From an uncultured bacterium (GTDB taxonomy: Bacteria; Chloroflexota; Anaerolineae; JACIWP01): a DNA stretch of 26,194 nucleotides. Location: contig CAIQJD010000561.1 in NCBI GenBank assembly GCA_903872005.1, positions 1 through 26,194 of the forward strand, in the 5' to 3' direction. Below the pieces are notes generated by a model. It was not told the DNA's origin and made no database searches. It saw only the letters and a list, made by a program, of their open reading frames with translations. Made by a program: the position numbers and the translations under genes. Positions 1-8,067 of the stretch are shown piece after piece. The stretch's first letter is position 1; each line of letters starts with the position of its first letter.

Positions 1-2186
1 ACTGCCAACGAAGCGTCGATGCCATCAGTGATGGAGTTGAGCCGGACGATGATGTCATCGGCGTGTTGGAGATCGCCCTTGTCGTCATACCATTCTGTGG
101 CGTAGATGTAGTTGATGGGGTCGTCGAACCGCAGGCGATAGACGCCGGCATCCAATCTTGACATATCGAATTGACCCGCAGCATTCGTCATGCCCACACT
201 GAACGACCGATTCCATCCCCAGTCGCGATTGAACAGCGTGACTTGGATGCCGTTGAGGGGCGCAAGCCCGTCTGGTCCCGTGACCCTGCCGGTGATGCGT
301 CCCATCAAGGAGAGCGAAGCATTGATGTCTGTTCGAGCTAGCCCAAGGGTCAAACTGATCGGCGTGGCATGCGCAAAGTCTGCCTGGTCATCATACCATT
401 CCGTCCTATACATAGAGATTTCATCTACCAAACACAAGAAACACACGCGGTAGATGCCGGTGGGAAGCCAACCTATGTCGTAGCGCCCGCCGGCATCCGT
501 CTCGGTGTGCCGAACTTCATGATCGCCAGAGTCGTAGACGCCAACCGCGATCTCCGTAAGTGGGGTCACGCCATCCGGTCCGGTAACTTGCCCAGAGATA
601 TGAGCCCATTGGTACCGCAGTGATGCATCGATCCCTGTGATCCACTGGTCGGCCGCGACCGTCAGGTCGTTCGCGTGCGCGAAATCTGGCTGATCCTCAA
701 ACCATTCGTTCACGTATACTCCTTCCCCATCGTCGTCGAATTCGAGGCGATAGGTCCCAGGATCCAGGTGGTCCAAGTCGTAGCGACCGATTGCATCGGT
801 ATCGGTGCGGTACTCTTCGTAGCAGTCTGGGGCTGTGCAGGCTCTAACGGTTACGGACATCAGGAGAGGCGCGCCATCCGGGCCGGTTACAGTGCCTGTG
901 ATATGCCCGAATCGCTCCGCCAAAGAGGCATTGATCCCTGAAGTCACCAGATCACGCTGCAGCCTCACGGCTGTGGCGTGGTCGTAGTCGATCTGATTGT
1001 CATACCATTCGGTTACATACCGGTAGCCTGGGTCTTGGAACTCGATCCGATAGAGGCCTGGGTTCATATCAGTGAGGGTGTACGATCCCACTTCATCGGT
1101 CGAAGCGGAGCCTGCCAACTCTCCTGCAGCGGCGTAGGCATTCACGTAGATGTTGCGCAGCGGGGTGATGCCATCCGTGGCCGTAACCGTGCCCGTGATG
1201 CTGCCCGATCGCACCAACAGGGAGGCGTTCACATCGGACGTCACCACGCCCGCCCGGACCGTCACGTCTATAGCGTGATCGAAATCCTGTTGGTCATCAT
1301 ACCATTCGGTCTGATATGTGTAGGAGCCCGCGCCGAATTCGATGCGGTACGAGCCAGGGTCCAGGCCGCTGATGCTGTAGCGGCCATGTTCGTCCGTATT
1401 CGCGTTGCCAACCCAATTCCCTGGGGCGACATAAGCGCGCACCGTGATGAATTGCAGAGCGGGGTGGTCATCCGGACCGGTGACGGTGCCGGTAATCTCT
1501 CCCCAGCGCGCCTCGAGCGATGCGTCAATCCCGCGGATGGCGGAGCCGGCTGTCACTGTGATGGGTGTCGCCTGATAGTAGTCGGGTTGGTTGTCATACC
1601 ACTCCCAGGCGTACATGAACCGGCCGCCGAAGCCATCATAGAACTCGATGCGGTAGACACCGCTTTCCAGGCCGCCCATGTCATATTCTCCCGTCGAGCT
1701 GGTGTACGCACTCCCGACGGAGGAGAATGTGGGCGCGTTGAATGCACCCACGGCGATGTTGGAGAGCGGCGTTGTCCCATCCGGACCAGTCACCTTGCCG
1801 GCAATGTGGCCACGCTCGATCAGACAAGCATCGATGCCGAAAGTCGTCGTGTCGGCGACCACGACGACATCTGTGGCACTCTCGAAATCGGTTAGGTTGT
1901 CGTACCATTCCGTGGCATAGTGCCCGCGCGGATCATGGAATCGGACACGATAAGTGCCACCTTCCAGTCCGTCTATCCGCCAGCGTCCGGCGCTATCGGT
2001 CGTGTAGGTCCAGCCCCACATGCTGGTCGTGCTATGACGCGCGACCACCTCGATACCCGGGAGCGGCGTCACACAATCTGGGCCGGTCACGACGCCGGCA
2101 ATGCGGCCCGCATCTGACGAGACTGTCGCCGTCATTGCAGACCAAGCAAGCAAGACCAAGAGCAGAATAGCCCCTCCCGTGCGCAT
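1..2186 (-). CDS. Secreted multi-repeat surface protein (carboxypeptidase-regulatory-like beta-sandwich repeats), C-terminus outside window
   Basis: A minus-strand frame starts at ATG 2186 and stays open to the left edge, giving about 728 codons without a stop. The AAGGAGGGAG ribosome site 3-4 nt upstream is very strong. Residues 1-25 look like a signal peptide: MRTGG, a Leu/Val-rich core, then a small-residue region near ATVSSDAG. The rest is tandem repeats of 99-102 residues. Each reads roughly as ITGTVTGPDG, TPL-NI-V, an Asp/Gly turn followed by GRY--GL--G-YRIEF, EWYDDQ, ATDVTV and SGIDASL. This pattern matches carboxypeptidase-regulatory-like or SpaA/Cna-B-type beta-sandwich modules found in exported bacterial proteins. 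No catalytic domain or anchor is visible because the C-terminus is missing. The gene follows the kinase remnant in the same orientation after a 337 nt gap and has its own ribosome site. The module class and export are well supported; the role (surface, adhesion or stalk) is unknown. Confidence 0.85.
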   Translation of the reverse strand, partial: MRTGGAILLLVLLAWSAMTATVSSDAGRIAGVVTGPDCVTPLPGIEVVARHSTTSMWGWTYTTDSAGRWRIDGLEGGTYRVRFHDPRGHYATEWYDNLTDFESATDVVVVADTTTFGIDACLIERGHIAGKVTGPDGTTPLSNIAVGAFNAPTFSSVGSAYTSSTGEYDMGGLESGVYRIEFYDGFGGRFMYAWEWYDNQPDYYQATPITVTAGSAIRGIDASLEARWGEITGTVTGPDDHPALQFITVRAYVAPGNWVGNANTDEHGRYSISGLDPGSYRIEFGAGSYTYQTEWYDDQQDFDHAIDVTVRAGVVTSDVNASLLVRSGSITGTVTATDGITPLRNIYVNAYAAAGELAGSASTDEVGSYTLTDMNPGLYRIEFQDPGYRYVTEWYDNQIDYDHATAVRLQRDLVTSGINASLAERFGHITGTVTGPDGAPLLMSVTVRACTAPDCYEEYRTDTDAIGRYDLDHLDPGTYRLEFDDDGEGVYVNEWFEDQPDFAHANDLTVAADQWITGIDASLRYQWAHISGQVTGPDGVTPLTEIAVGVYDSGDHEVRHTETDAGGRYDIGWLPTGIYRVCFLCLVDEISMYRTEWYDDQADFAHATPISLTLGLARTDINASLSLMGRITGRVTGPDGLAPLNGIQVTLFNRDWGWNRSFSVGMTNAAGQFDMSRLDAGVYRLRFDDPINYIYATEWYDDKGDLQHADDIIVRLNSITDGIDASLA
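50..2120 (-). repeat. Seven tandem ~300 bp in-frame coding repeats
   Basis: The codons for the EWYDD/EWFED motif recur at 87, 393, 699, 1002, 1299, 1596 and 1902. The spacings are 306, 306, 303, 297, 297 and 306 bp, all multiples of three. The repeats have diverged in sequence but keep the beta-sandwich motif order, so this is an old protein-domain duplication and not a recent DNA repeat. The unit nearest the edge continues outside the window. Confidence 0.88.
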
Positions 2187-2523
2187 ACTCCCTCCTTCGT
2201 AACCACACACTGCAGATTCTCTGTGGCCGTCAAGCCCACAGGTCTTGCACCTCAACCGCTCCTGTCAGGTAAAGCGCGGCCTACAAATGCATATCGTGTC
2301 ACACGCCTCGCGTTGCTCGCGCCGGTTCCTCGTTCGCGATGGCAGATCGCTACGCACTCCACATCTTTGTCCGGTGGCTGCTCGAAACGCTCTCACAGTA
2401 CTTGGCGAAGCGTTTCACTCCGCCTGCGTGGACCGCGATCCCTATTTGTCTGCCCAATGTGGCCCGGACCAGTTGCCGCCACAATGCTTCTTCACATCGC
2501 CAGGGTTCTATCTCTGGTAATTT
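2187..2523. other. 337 nt gap without a convincing gene
   Basis: This stretch separates the truncated kinase from the repeat-protein gene. Short frames exist on both strands, but none has a ribosome site or a recognisable family. On the minus strand the frame of the truncated kinase continues after its stop for about 55 codons, which may be chance or decayed coding DNA. The start signals of the repeat-protein gene lie at the left end (2187-2198). No clear terminator or promoter was found. Confidence 0.5.
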
Positions 2524-3174
2524 TCAAGCGACCAGTGCCTGTTCCGTCTGAACCAGGGTGTCATTCCGTCGGCTCTCCCGCCGGGGAAACGAGGCCACGC
2601 CCTTTGCCATCGGGATTGGGCACGTTGGATGCAGCCAGTCTCCCACCATCGTGCTGATGATTGGGATCGGGAATGTACCGCCGGCCAGCGCCGGCAGCAG
2701 CACATTCGGTCCAGACAGGTCGCAATGCGCCAGTCCCTTCTGCTCCATCGAGGATAGGACTTCTACCAACGAGCGGGCCAGCGCAAGACTCTGGGTCGGC
2801 GTCAGCCCGCGCCTGTCCAGCATGACTTCCGTCCAGGTACGACCATCCACCCAGGCCGTGAGGACGGCACAGATGACGTCGGGGTATTGGCGCAGCAGCG
2901 TGGCATGACGCTGGAGTGTAAGGATGGTGCGCCGGCAGACGGCCAGCCCAGGAAGAGCGGCAAAGCTCGCCAGCTTGTCAGCCAAGCCAGCGAGAGCTGG
3001 CAGGCGGTAGCGGGTCTTGAGCACCTTGAGAGCGCGTTTGCCCCCGTCGGGCGCCGGCAGTTGGTAGACGACAGCCTGTCGGCTTTCCGGCCCGTAGGGC
3101 ATGCCGGGCGCGGCAGGATGCTCAGCAATCCGGTAGGTTCTCAGTTCCTGCTGTAAATTTGGGTGGAAGAACAT
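2524..3174 (-). pseudogene. Truncated kinase-like paralogue (N-lobe and catalytic loop only)
   Basis: Residues 1-165 closely match the N-terminal kinase regions of the three intact kinases in the window. They share the EHPAAPGMPYG motif, the ATP-site Lys in RALKVLK, LLRQYPD and the catalytic loop HCDLSGPNVLLP. Similarity stops abruptly after ALAGG, at about 2678 on the DNA. The paralogues continue there with the metal-binding VALVDVEQ; this one has some 50 unrelated residues and then a stop. The activation segment, C-lobe, helical region, membrane helix and ectodomain are all absent. The start keeps an AGGAG site 7 nt upstream of ATG and lies 28 nt after the stop of the LamG-type kinase gene. 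It may be the 5' stump of a duplicated gene cut by deletion or rearrangement, and is unlikely to encode an active kinase. Confidence 0.75.
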
Positions 3175-3202
3175 GAGACGACTCCTGGAGCAAGTGCTTC
3201 AT

Positions 3203-5524
3203 TCATGGCAGGCTCTCAACTCTGATCCAGTCTACCTCAAGTGTGTCCCATGCACAGTAGCTGCTCAGTTCGGCAGGGTCACCCAGCCAGACATATCGCG
3301 GCAGGTAGAGAGTCTGGGGAGATTTATAGAATTCCTTCCCATCGAGGTATAGAGTATAGCGCCCAACGGCATATCTGACGGTCATGGAGTGCCAGTTTGT
3401 ATCGCGACCTAGGGCCGGCAAATCTCGGTGCTCTGCCCCTGAACGAAACCACAGCATAAGACCTGTTTCGGGGGCTTGGAAAACTCCTGTCAAGATGCCT
3501 TGCTGTTCCTCGGCAATTTGCCGCGCGTTCGCGTCTGGTTTCGAGAGACCGACTGGGAGTCGATAACTGGTGACTACAAGTGGAACACCACACTGTCCTA
3601 TCTGCGGATACCGAAAGCGGAATTCTACCTGGAAGGCCGCGACGGATGAAAAAGCAATCTCCGTACTAAGGACGTATGGATAGCGCCTTCCAGTACTCTC
3701 AAGTCGAAGAACGCCGTCTCTGACGAGTATACGCCCTGCCCCATCGTCGACGTTCCACTTGGTTGTGTCAGTCATAGAACCGTTGAAGTCATCTGCCAAT
3801 AGCACCACAGGCCGCGGCGGGGGGGTGCTCGTCGGCACAGACGTGGAGCTTGCCGTGGACGTGGCAATGGGGGTGAGAGATGGCGTGGATGTCCAAATCG
3901 AAGTAGCTGTAGGGGTTGGTGTCGGTGCCGATGTTGCCGTCAGTGTTGTCGTTGATGTCGGTGTCCAGAACATTGGTCCCGCCGGTCCCTGTCCTGCGCG
4001 CCATCCCAGCCCGAGGACGCTCCCAATGCCAATCACAATGATACCGAGAAACACAAGTAGAACCACAGATGCATGTCTGTGGCCACCGTTGCCCTGCCCA
4101 TTTGCCACAGCCAACAGCTTGATGGCCGGCTTCCCATTCCGTTCGTACGCCGGGCGCCGATGCACTATCTCCTCTAGTAGCTCTTTTGCCGCCGCCCACC
4201 GGTCTTGCCCTCCCAGCCGTTCGGCGGCATCGTACAACTCAGCCAGCTCCATCTCCTCCGCGCAGCGCTTGATACTCTTCTCCCACCTGGCCCACTGCTC
4301 TATACCGATGTCTCGCTCGACCAGTAGCGCCTTGTACAGAACTATCGCTTCTGCCCAACGGCCGGCCCCTTCCTGCACCCTTGCTTCCCGCGCTTGTCCC
4401 TCCAAACGTGCGTGCTGGACAAGAGCTTCCTGCAGCCGGTTCACGATCAGACTGAGTTCTTCCTGCAGAGCATCTTCAGGCCCAACAAACTGGAGCGCCC
4501 GCTCATAGAGCGCCAGGGCTCCAGCGTGATCGGCTCTCGTCTCTAACTGTTGGGCGCGAGCCAGAAGCCGACTCACCTCTTGAGATAAGCCTGGCTGCCC
4601 TGGTATCTTTGCGATCGGGCCAGTTGCCTGCTTTGGCAACAACTCCAGCCATGCACCAAAGGCAGGACAATCGGCCAGGGTCTCACTGCGCCAGGTCTGC
4701 TCGAACAGCCGCGCCGCGCCTTCGCCCCAGCGCTCGCTCAGCGCCACAGTCAGTATTTGGAGCCGTTCCCCGTCCTTCTGCATCTCCAGCGGGTCGAAGT
4801 AGCTCTCGCCCCAGGCCGCCGTCCGCGCCCGCTCGTCGCACCAGCCTAACATTTCGGCGATCAGCACTGCTCCGGCGAAGCGATCCGCCGTCGCGCTCCA
4901 CAATTCTTCTGTCGCCGTGCCATGCGCATATCCTGGCGAGCCGCCTGACAACACCTCCGGCCGCTTCAAGCCAGGCCCATAGAGTTGCTCCACGTCCACC
5001 AGGGCCACGCCCTGCCCGCCGGCGAGCGCCGGCAGCAGCACATTCGGCCCCGACAGATCGCAGTGCGCCAGCCCTTGTTGCTCCATCGTGGACAGGACTT
5101 CTACCAGCGAGCGCGCCAGCGCTAGGCTCTGGGCCGGCTTCAACGCACGCTTGTCTAGCATTACATCCATCCAGGTTGGCCCTTCGATCCAGGGCATGAT
5201 GACCGCATAGAGGAGATCAGGATACTGGCGCAGCAGGGTCTGGTGGTGCTGAGGGGTGAGGACGATGCGCCGGCAGACGGTCAGCCCAGGGATGGCGGCA
5301 AAGCTGGCCAGCTTGTCCGCTAGACCCACCATGGCCGGCACACAGTAGCGGGGCTTGAACGCTTTCAGGGCGCGCTTCTCTGCATTTGGCCCACACAGTT
5401 GATAGACGGTAGCCTGTCGGCCTTCCTGCCCGTAGGGAATGCCGGGAGCGGCGGGATGCTCGACCATACGATAACGTATCTCATCGATGACGAGTTCTTG
5501 ATTTATCTCCGGTCGAAAAGGCAT
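3203..5524 (-). CDS. Transmembrane protein-kinase-like protein with LamG-like ectodomain
   Basis: The protein has 773 residues. Positions 1-300 form a protein-kinase-like domain with ATP-site Lys54 (RALKAFK), catalytic loop HCDLSGPN (His154, Asp156, Asn161), and VDVEQ at 176-180 where typical kinases have DFG. GSPGYAH follows in the activation segment. Positions 310-465 are helical and TPR-like. One membrane helix lies at about 486-508. A Thr/Ser/Pro linker (520-572) leads to a beta-rich domain (578-773) that starts DDFNG and resembles LamG/concanavalin-type sugar- or glycoside-binding folds. Expected topology is kinase inside and LamG-like domain outside. ATG 5524 is preceded by GGAGAA and matches the paralogues' start (MPF-PE-NQE). 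It lies 20 nt after the YukD gene. Lys, HxD, Asn and the metal-binding Asp are all kept, so it could be active, but the DVE motif is atypical. Substrate and ligand are unknown. Confidence 0.85.
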   Translation of the reverse strand: MPFRPEINQELVIDEIRYRMVEHPAAPGIPYGQEGRQATVYQLCGPNAEKRALKAFKPRYCVPAMVGLADKLASFAAIPGLTVCRRIVLTPQHHQTLLRQYPDLLYAVIMPWIEGPTWMDVMLDKRALKPAQSLALARSLVEVLSTMEQQGLAHCDLSGPNVLLPALAGGQGVALVDVEQLYGPGLKRPEVLSGGSPGYAHGTATEELWSATADRFAGAVLIAEMLGWCDERARTAAWGESYFDPLEMQKDGERLQILTVALSERWGEGAARLFEQTWRSETLADCPAFGAWLELLPKQATGPIAKIPGQPGLSQEVSRLLARAQQLETRADHAGALALYERALQFVGPEDALQEELSLIVNRLQEALVQHARLEGQAREARVQEGAGRWAEAIVLYKALLVERDIGIEQWARWEKSIKRCAEEMELAELYDAAERLGGQDRWAAAKELLEEIVHRRPAYERNGKPAIKLLAVANGQGNGGHRHASVVLLVFLGIIVIGIGSVLGLGWRAGQGPAGPMFWTPTSTTTLTATSAPTPTPTATSIWTSTPSLTPIATSTASSTSVPTSTPPPRPVVLLADDFNGSMTDTTKWNVDDGAGRILVRDGVLRLESTGRRYPYVLSTEIAFSSVAAFQVEFRFRYPQIGQCGVPLVVTSYRLPVGLSKPDANARQIAEEQQGILTGVFQAPETGLMLWFRSGAEHRDLPALGRDTNWHSMTVRYAVGRYTLYLDGKEFYKSPQTLYLPRYVWLGDPAELSSYCAWDTLEVDWIRVESLP

Positions 5525-5544
5525 AAAGTTCTCCAGAAATGCGC

Positions 5545-5967
5545 TCAGTCAAGTTGTTTCCAGACGAACCTAGATTCCGGTTTGGCATCATCGGAGGGAG
5601 GCTGTTCATCACTGGCGGTATCGGGCACATCTATCCCTAACGGCCGCCAGCTGCCCAGTGGCCCTGCTTTCGGTGATGGTGGAGGAGGCCCTGCCGGCCC
5701 TTGAATCCGACAGCCGACCGGTTGGAACACCAGCCAGGATCCGTCCCATACGCCGGCTTCTGCCAGGCTCTCGTTGGGGCGAAGCACTCTGCCCAGAGGT
5801 TCAGCTTTGATCTCGTAGCGCACGGCCTGGCCGGCTGCATCGCTTTGCCATTGTAGGGCGTTGACGATCAACTCGGCTAGTTGAGTAGTTTCTAGGTCTG
5901 CGGGTACTTCGAGATCCCGGACGCGCGCCTCAGTAGATCGCTTAACGGTGACGATCACACGGGCCAT
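5545..5967 (-). CDS. YukD/EsaB-like ubiquitin-fold protein of type VII secretion
   Basis: The protein has 140 residues from ATG 5967 (MARVIVTVK). A GTG six bases upstream is in frame, but AGGAGG lies 9 nt before the ATG and only 3 nt before the GTG, so the ATG is preferred. Residues 1-85 have the ubiquitin-like pattern: beta-hairpin VIVTVKRS-EARVRDLEVPADL, a helix around LAELIVNALQW, then LGRVLRPNESLAEAGVWDGSWLVFQP, which is the YukD-type 'L..--L-eagv-dGd-L' ending. The remaining 55 residues are Pro- and Asp-rich and probably disordered; canonical YukD is about 80 residues, so this tail is an addition. The family acts in the cytosol with EssC/EccC motors (EccD carries the same fold in actinobacteria). 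The start overlaps the end of the preceding gene by 26 nt, which suggests coupled translation. Confidence 0.75.
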   Translation of the reverse strand: MARVIVTVKRSTEARVRDLEVPADLETTQLAELIVNALQWQSDAAGQAVRYEIKAEPLGRVLRPNESLAEAGVWDGSWLVFQPVGCRIQGPAGPPPPSPKAGPLGSWRPLGIDVPDTASDEQPPSDDAKPESRFVWKQLD

Positions 5968-6817
5968 GATCACTTTCCTCCTCTACGGCCGATATAGGTA
6001 TCGGCAAGACGCGATTCATCACGCGACGCAACTCGGCGCGGGCCTCGGCGGCGTTGCATGGGGTGAACTCGACCAAGTTCTCGGCATTCCTGGCAATGGA
6101 ACGCAGACGCCAGAGACCTTCTGATCCCTCAATCACTCCCATGCCTGCGACTTCCCAGCCAGAGGGACGACGCGCCAGGGCTGCCAAGGCGCCGTTAGTA
6201 ATAGGCGCAGCCAACGCCTCGGCCAAGGCGTTGGCAGTTGCGTCCGGTAGACTCGCCTGCATCAATGCAACGCGCGCCGCCGTAAGGTCTTGCTTGGCAG
6301 CCAGGGCGCGAGCCTCGCTAAGGATTGCCTCGGGAAGCGCGGCGCGATCCCCAGGCGCCGCGGATTGACCATCCAGCCTTAGCGATCGGGCGGTCCGACA
6401 ATAGACCGCTGCCGCATCTTTCACGGGCATGATCCGAATAATGCCGTCATCGATTATCCGCTGCTCTACAGCGTTCTGCTTGGTCAGGTGGAAATTGCAT
6501 AGATCTGTCGGCTCACCGCTCGTCGTAGCCGTGAGCAACACCGAAGCGTCGGCTAAGGCCCATGTGCTGATCAATGTCGCAACCAACGAATCCATCATTA
6601 CCTTGCCATTCGCTTGGATCTCGATATACCGTCGACCTGCCAAGTTCTCACGCGCACACGTCCAGGCAGACTCGATGTCATGGACGAGCCAGCCATGAAA
6701 CGGATCCGTGATCCCCAGTAGCGTGTCGGCTCCCAGCAAGCCGGCTAGAAAGGCTGCCTCGGTTGGTGAGCATGCAATGGTAAGTGACTCGTCCATTATG
6801 GCAACTTGCTCAGTCAT
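5942..6817 (-). CDS. Uncharacterised protein, candidate EspG-like ESX chaperone
   Basis: The protein has 291 residues from ATG 6817. The frame is open 15 codons further, but 6817 lets ATGACTGA overlap the stop of the preceding gene by 8 nt, the usual coupling arrangement. There is no signal peptide or membrane helix, so it is cytosolic. The N-terminus (about 8-60) has a helix followed by LLGADTLLGITDPFHGWL. The C-terminus (about 228-271) has GVIEGSEGLWRL-S, a strand, FTPCNAAEA and a helix RAELRRVMNRVL. This order and length (about 280-300) resemble the EspG family of ESX chaperones, which bind WXG/PE-PPE substrates and end with a 'W-tv-P-da--la--l' strand-helix. The similarity is by eye and weak. 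Its position between a WXG-fusion gene and the YukD gene fits a secretion accessory role. Confidence 0.4.
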   Translation of the reverse strand: MTEQVAIMDESLTIACSPTEAAFLAGLLGADTLLGITDPFHGWLVHDIESAWTCARENLAGRRYIEIQANGKVMMDSLVATLISTWALADASVLLTATTSGEPTDLCNFHLTKQNAVEQRIIDDGIIRIMPVKDAAAVYCRTARSLRLDGQSAAPGDRAALPEAILSEARALAAKQDLTAARVALMQASLPDATANALAEALAAPITNGALAALARRPSGWEVAGMGVIEGSEGLWRLRSIARNAENLVEFTPCNAAEARAELRRVMNRVLPIPISAVEEESDHGPCDRHR

Positions 6818-8066
6818 GGATGAAGAACTTCGGATTGAACGCGCTGCCCAGACCGACGTCACCTAGGGGCACATCATCCAGGTTGTGTGCCCCAGCCTGG
6901 GCGATACGTAGATCCGCAGGCGTCCCTGCCTGCTGGCCAGGACGGATCACTGCGATGTGACCGGGGTCAACTGCCATGGCCGGCCGGCCCGCGTTCACAT
7001 GGTCTTGCAGCAACTGCATGCCTGCCGGGGTGCTTGGATCTACCTCGCGCCACCCTTGAGTAACGGACTGGGTAGCAAACCACCTGTGCAGGTCGGCAGC
7101 GGCGACTGTGGCAGGGTCGCCTTTTGTCCCCAGGAACTCGGACTTAGTAGGTAGTGGTACCCCCATCGCGCGCGCGACATCTCCAGCGAACGTGTTGCAG
7201 TAGGTATACGACTCATCTCGGGCATAGCGCGGATTGCCCTCCACTCCAAATTGGTCAATCGCCCTGGCATAGAGATCGGGGTGGCGCGCATCTGGTGTGC
7301 TGCCAATCGGCGCCTTGAGAGGGAATTGGCCAGGTTTACCGTAGATGCTGTCCAGGCCATCAGCAGGCGTGCGTCCGTCCAACTGTGAAGCCGGCATCTG
7401 GCGTCCGTCCGATAGGCGTACGACTTGTTCTGGTAAGGGTGTCAGGGACGGCACGGCAGTAGGTGGCGAACTAGAGTCCATCTTGTTCGTGAGGGGTTGC
7501 TTTGGAGCGCCATGTTCCACTGGAGGGATCGCCGTTGGGATGGGCGGCGGGCCGGATGGCACGGCTTGAGGCGACAGCAGGTCTTTCGTGGCTATCAGCA
7601 GCCCGCCGACGACTGCGCTCGCGGCGCCCAAACCGCTAGCGACCCAGGTCAGTGGAGCGCTGATCAGGTTCTGCCCAAAACTTGCGACGTGGTCTAGCCA
7701 GCCCTGCGGAAACGACAAGACTGGTTGGAGTCTTTGCCACCAGCCAGCCCACTGCTGTTGGGAAGCAGAAAACACGCCAGCGATTTGGTCTATCTGCATT
7801 GCGCCGGTGCTATCGGCTTCGTCGAATGCTTCGGCTTTGCGGTCGAGCAAACGAGCGAGCGATTCGGCGTGCTCCGCCAATTCGAGACCGCGCCATCGAG
7901 CTCTCTGCCAATCTCCGTCAACGCCCGATGACTCGCGCACCTGCCAATCAAGACCACCCAGTGCAGCGCCTAGGTTGCCAGCAAGTGAGCGCAGTTCATC
8001 AGCCTGACGCCGGCACTGAGATGCCAGGTTCCGGAGATACTCGGATTGAACCAAGATGCGAGTCAT
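6810..8066 (-). CDS. WXG-like N-terminal domain fused to a papain-like (CHAP/NlpC-related) amidase
   Basis: The protein has 418 residues. Residues 1-88 are a helical hairpin homologous to the N-termini of the genes at 15403-14708 and 14686-13505. They share ILV-SE/PE-LR-L-SQ at the start, GLDW at 38-41 in place of WXG, and FDEAD at 81-85, which fits the Y/FxxxD/E secretion motif. A hydrophobic stretch (138-160) and a Pro-rich linker (168-215) follow. The C-terminal domain (about 255-418) has YTYCNTFAGDVARAMGVPLP with putative nucleophile Cys290, then VDPGHIAVIRPG with His370, then IAQAGAHN (Gln390/Asn395). This Cys...GHhAhhR layout is typical of bacterial papain-like cell-wall amidases and peptidases. 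It is likely an exported wall-cleaving enzyme or effector. TAA and ATG are separated by 1 nt from the phosphatase gene, with an AAAGGA site inside that gene's end. Confidence 0.75.
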   Translation of the reverse strand: MTRILVQSEYLRNLASQCRRQADELRSLAGNLGAALGGLDWQVRESSGVDGDWQRARWRGLELAEHAESLARLLDRKAEAFDEADSTGAMQIDQIAGVFSASQQQWAGWWQRLQPVLSFPQGWLDHVASFGQNLISAPLTWVASGLGAASAVVGGLLIATKDLLSPQAVPSGPPPIPTAIPPVEHGAPKQPLTNKMDSSSPPTAVPSLTPLPEQVVRLSDGRQMPASQLDGRTPADGLDSIYGKPGQFPLKAPIGSTPDARHPDLYARAIDQFGVEGNPRYARDESYTYCNTFAGDVARAMGVPLPTKSEFLGTKGDPATVAAADLHRWFATQSVTQGWREVDPSTPAGMQLLQDHVNAGRPAMAVDPGHIAVIRPGQQAGTPADLRIAQAGAHNLDDVPLGDVGLGSAFNPKFFIHD

Positions 8067-8067
8067 G

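Noticed and set aside
978..1895. Plus-strand open frame of 305 codons in the repeat region
   Set aside because: It is antisense to the minus-strand repeat protein, which has a signal peptide, a strong ribosome site and in-frame domain repeats. The plus frame only mirrors its periodic sequence.
2339..2551. Plus-strand 70-codon frame (RYALHIFVRWLLETLSQYL) that might be a transposase fragment
   Set aside because: No catalytic motif, ribosome site or inverted ends were visible; it remains an unassigned frame in a gap.
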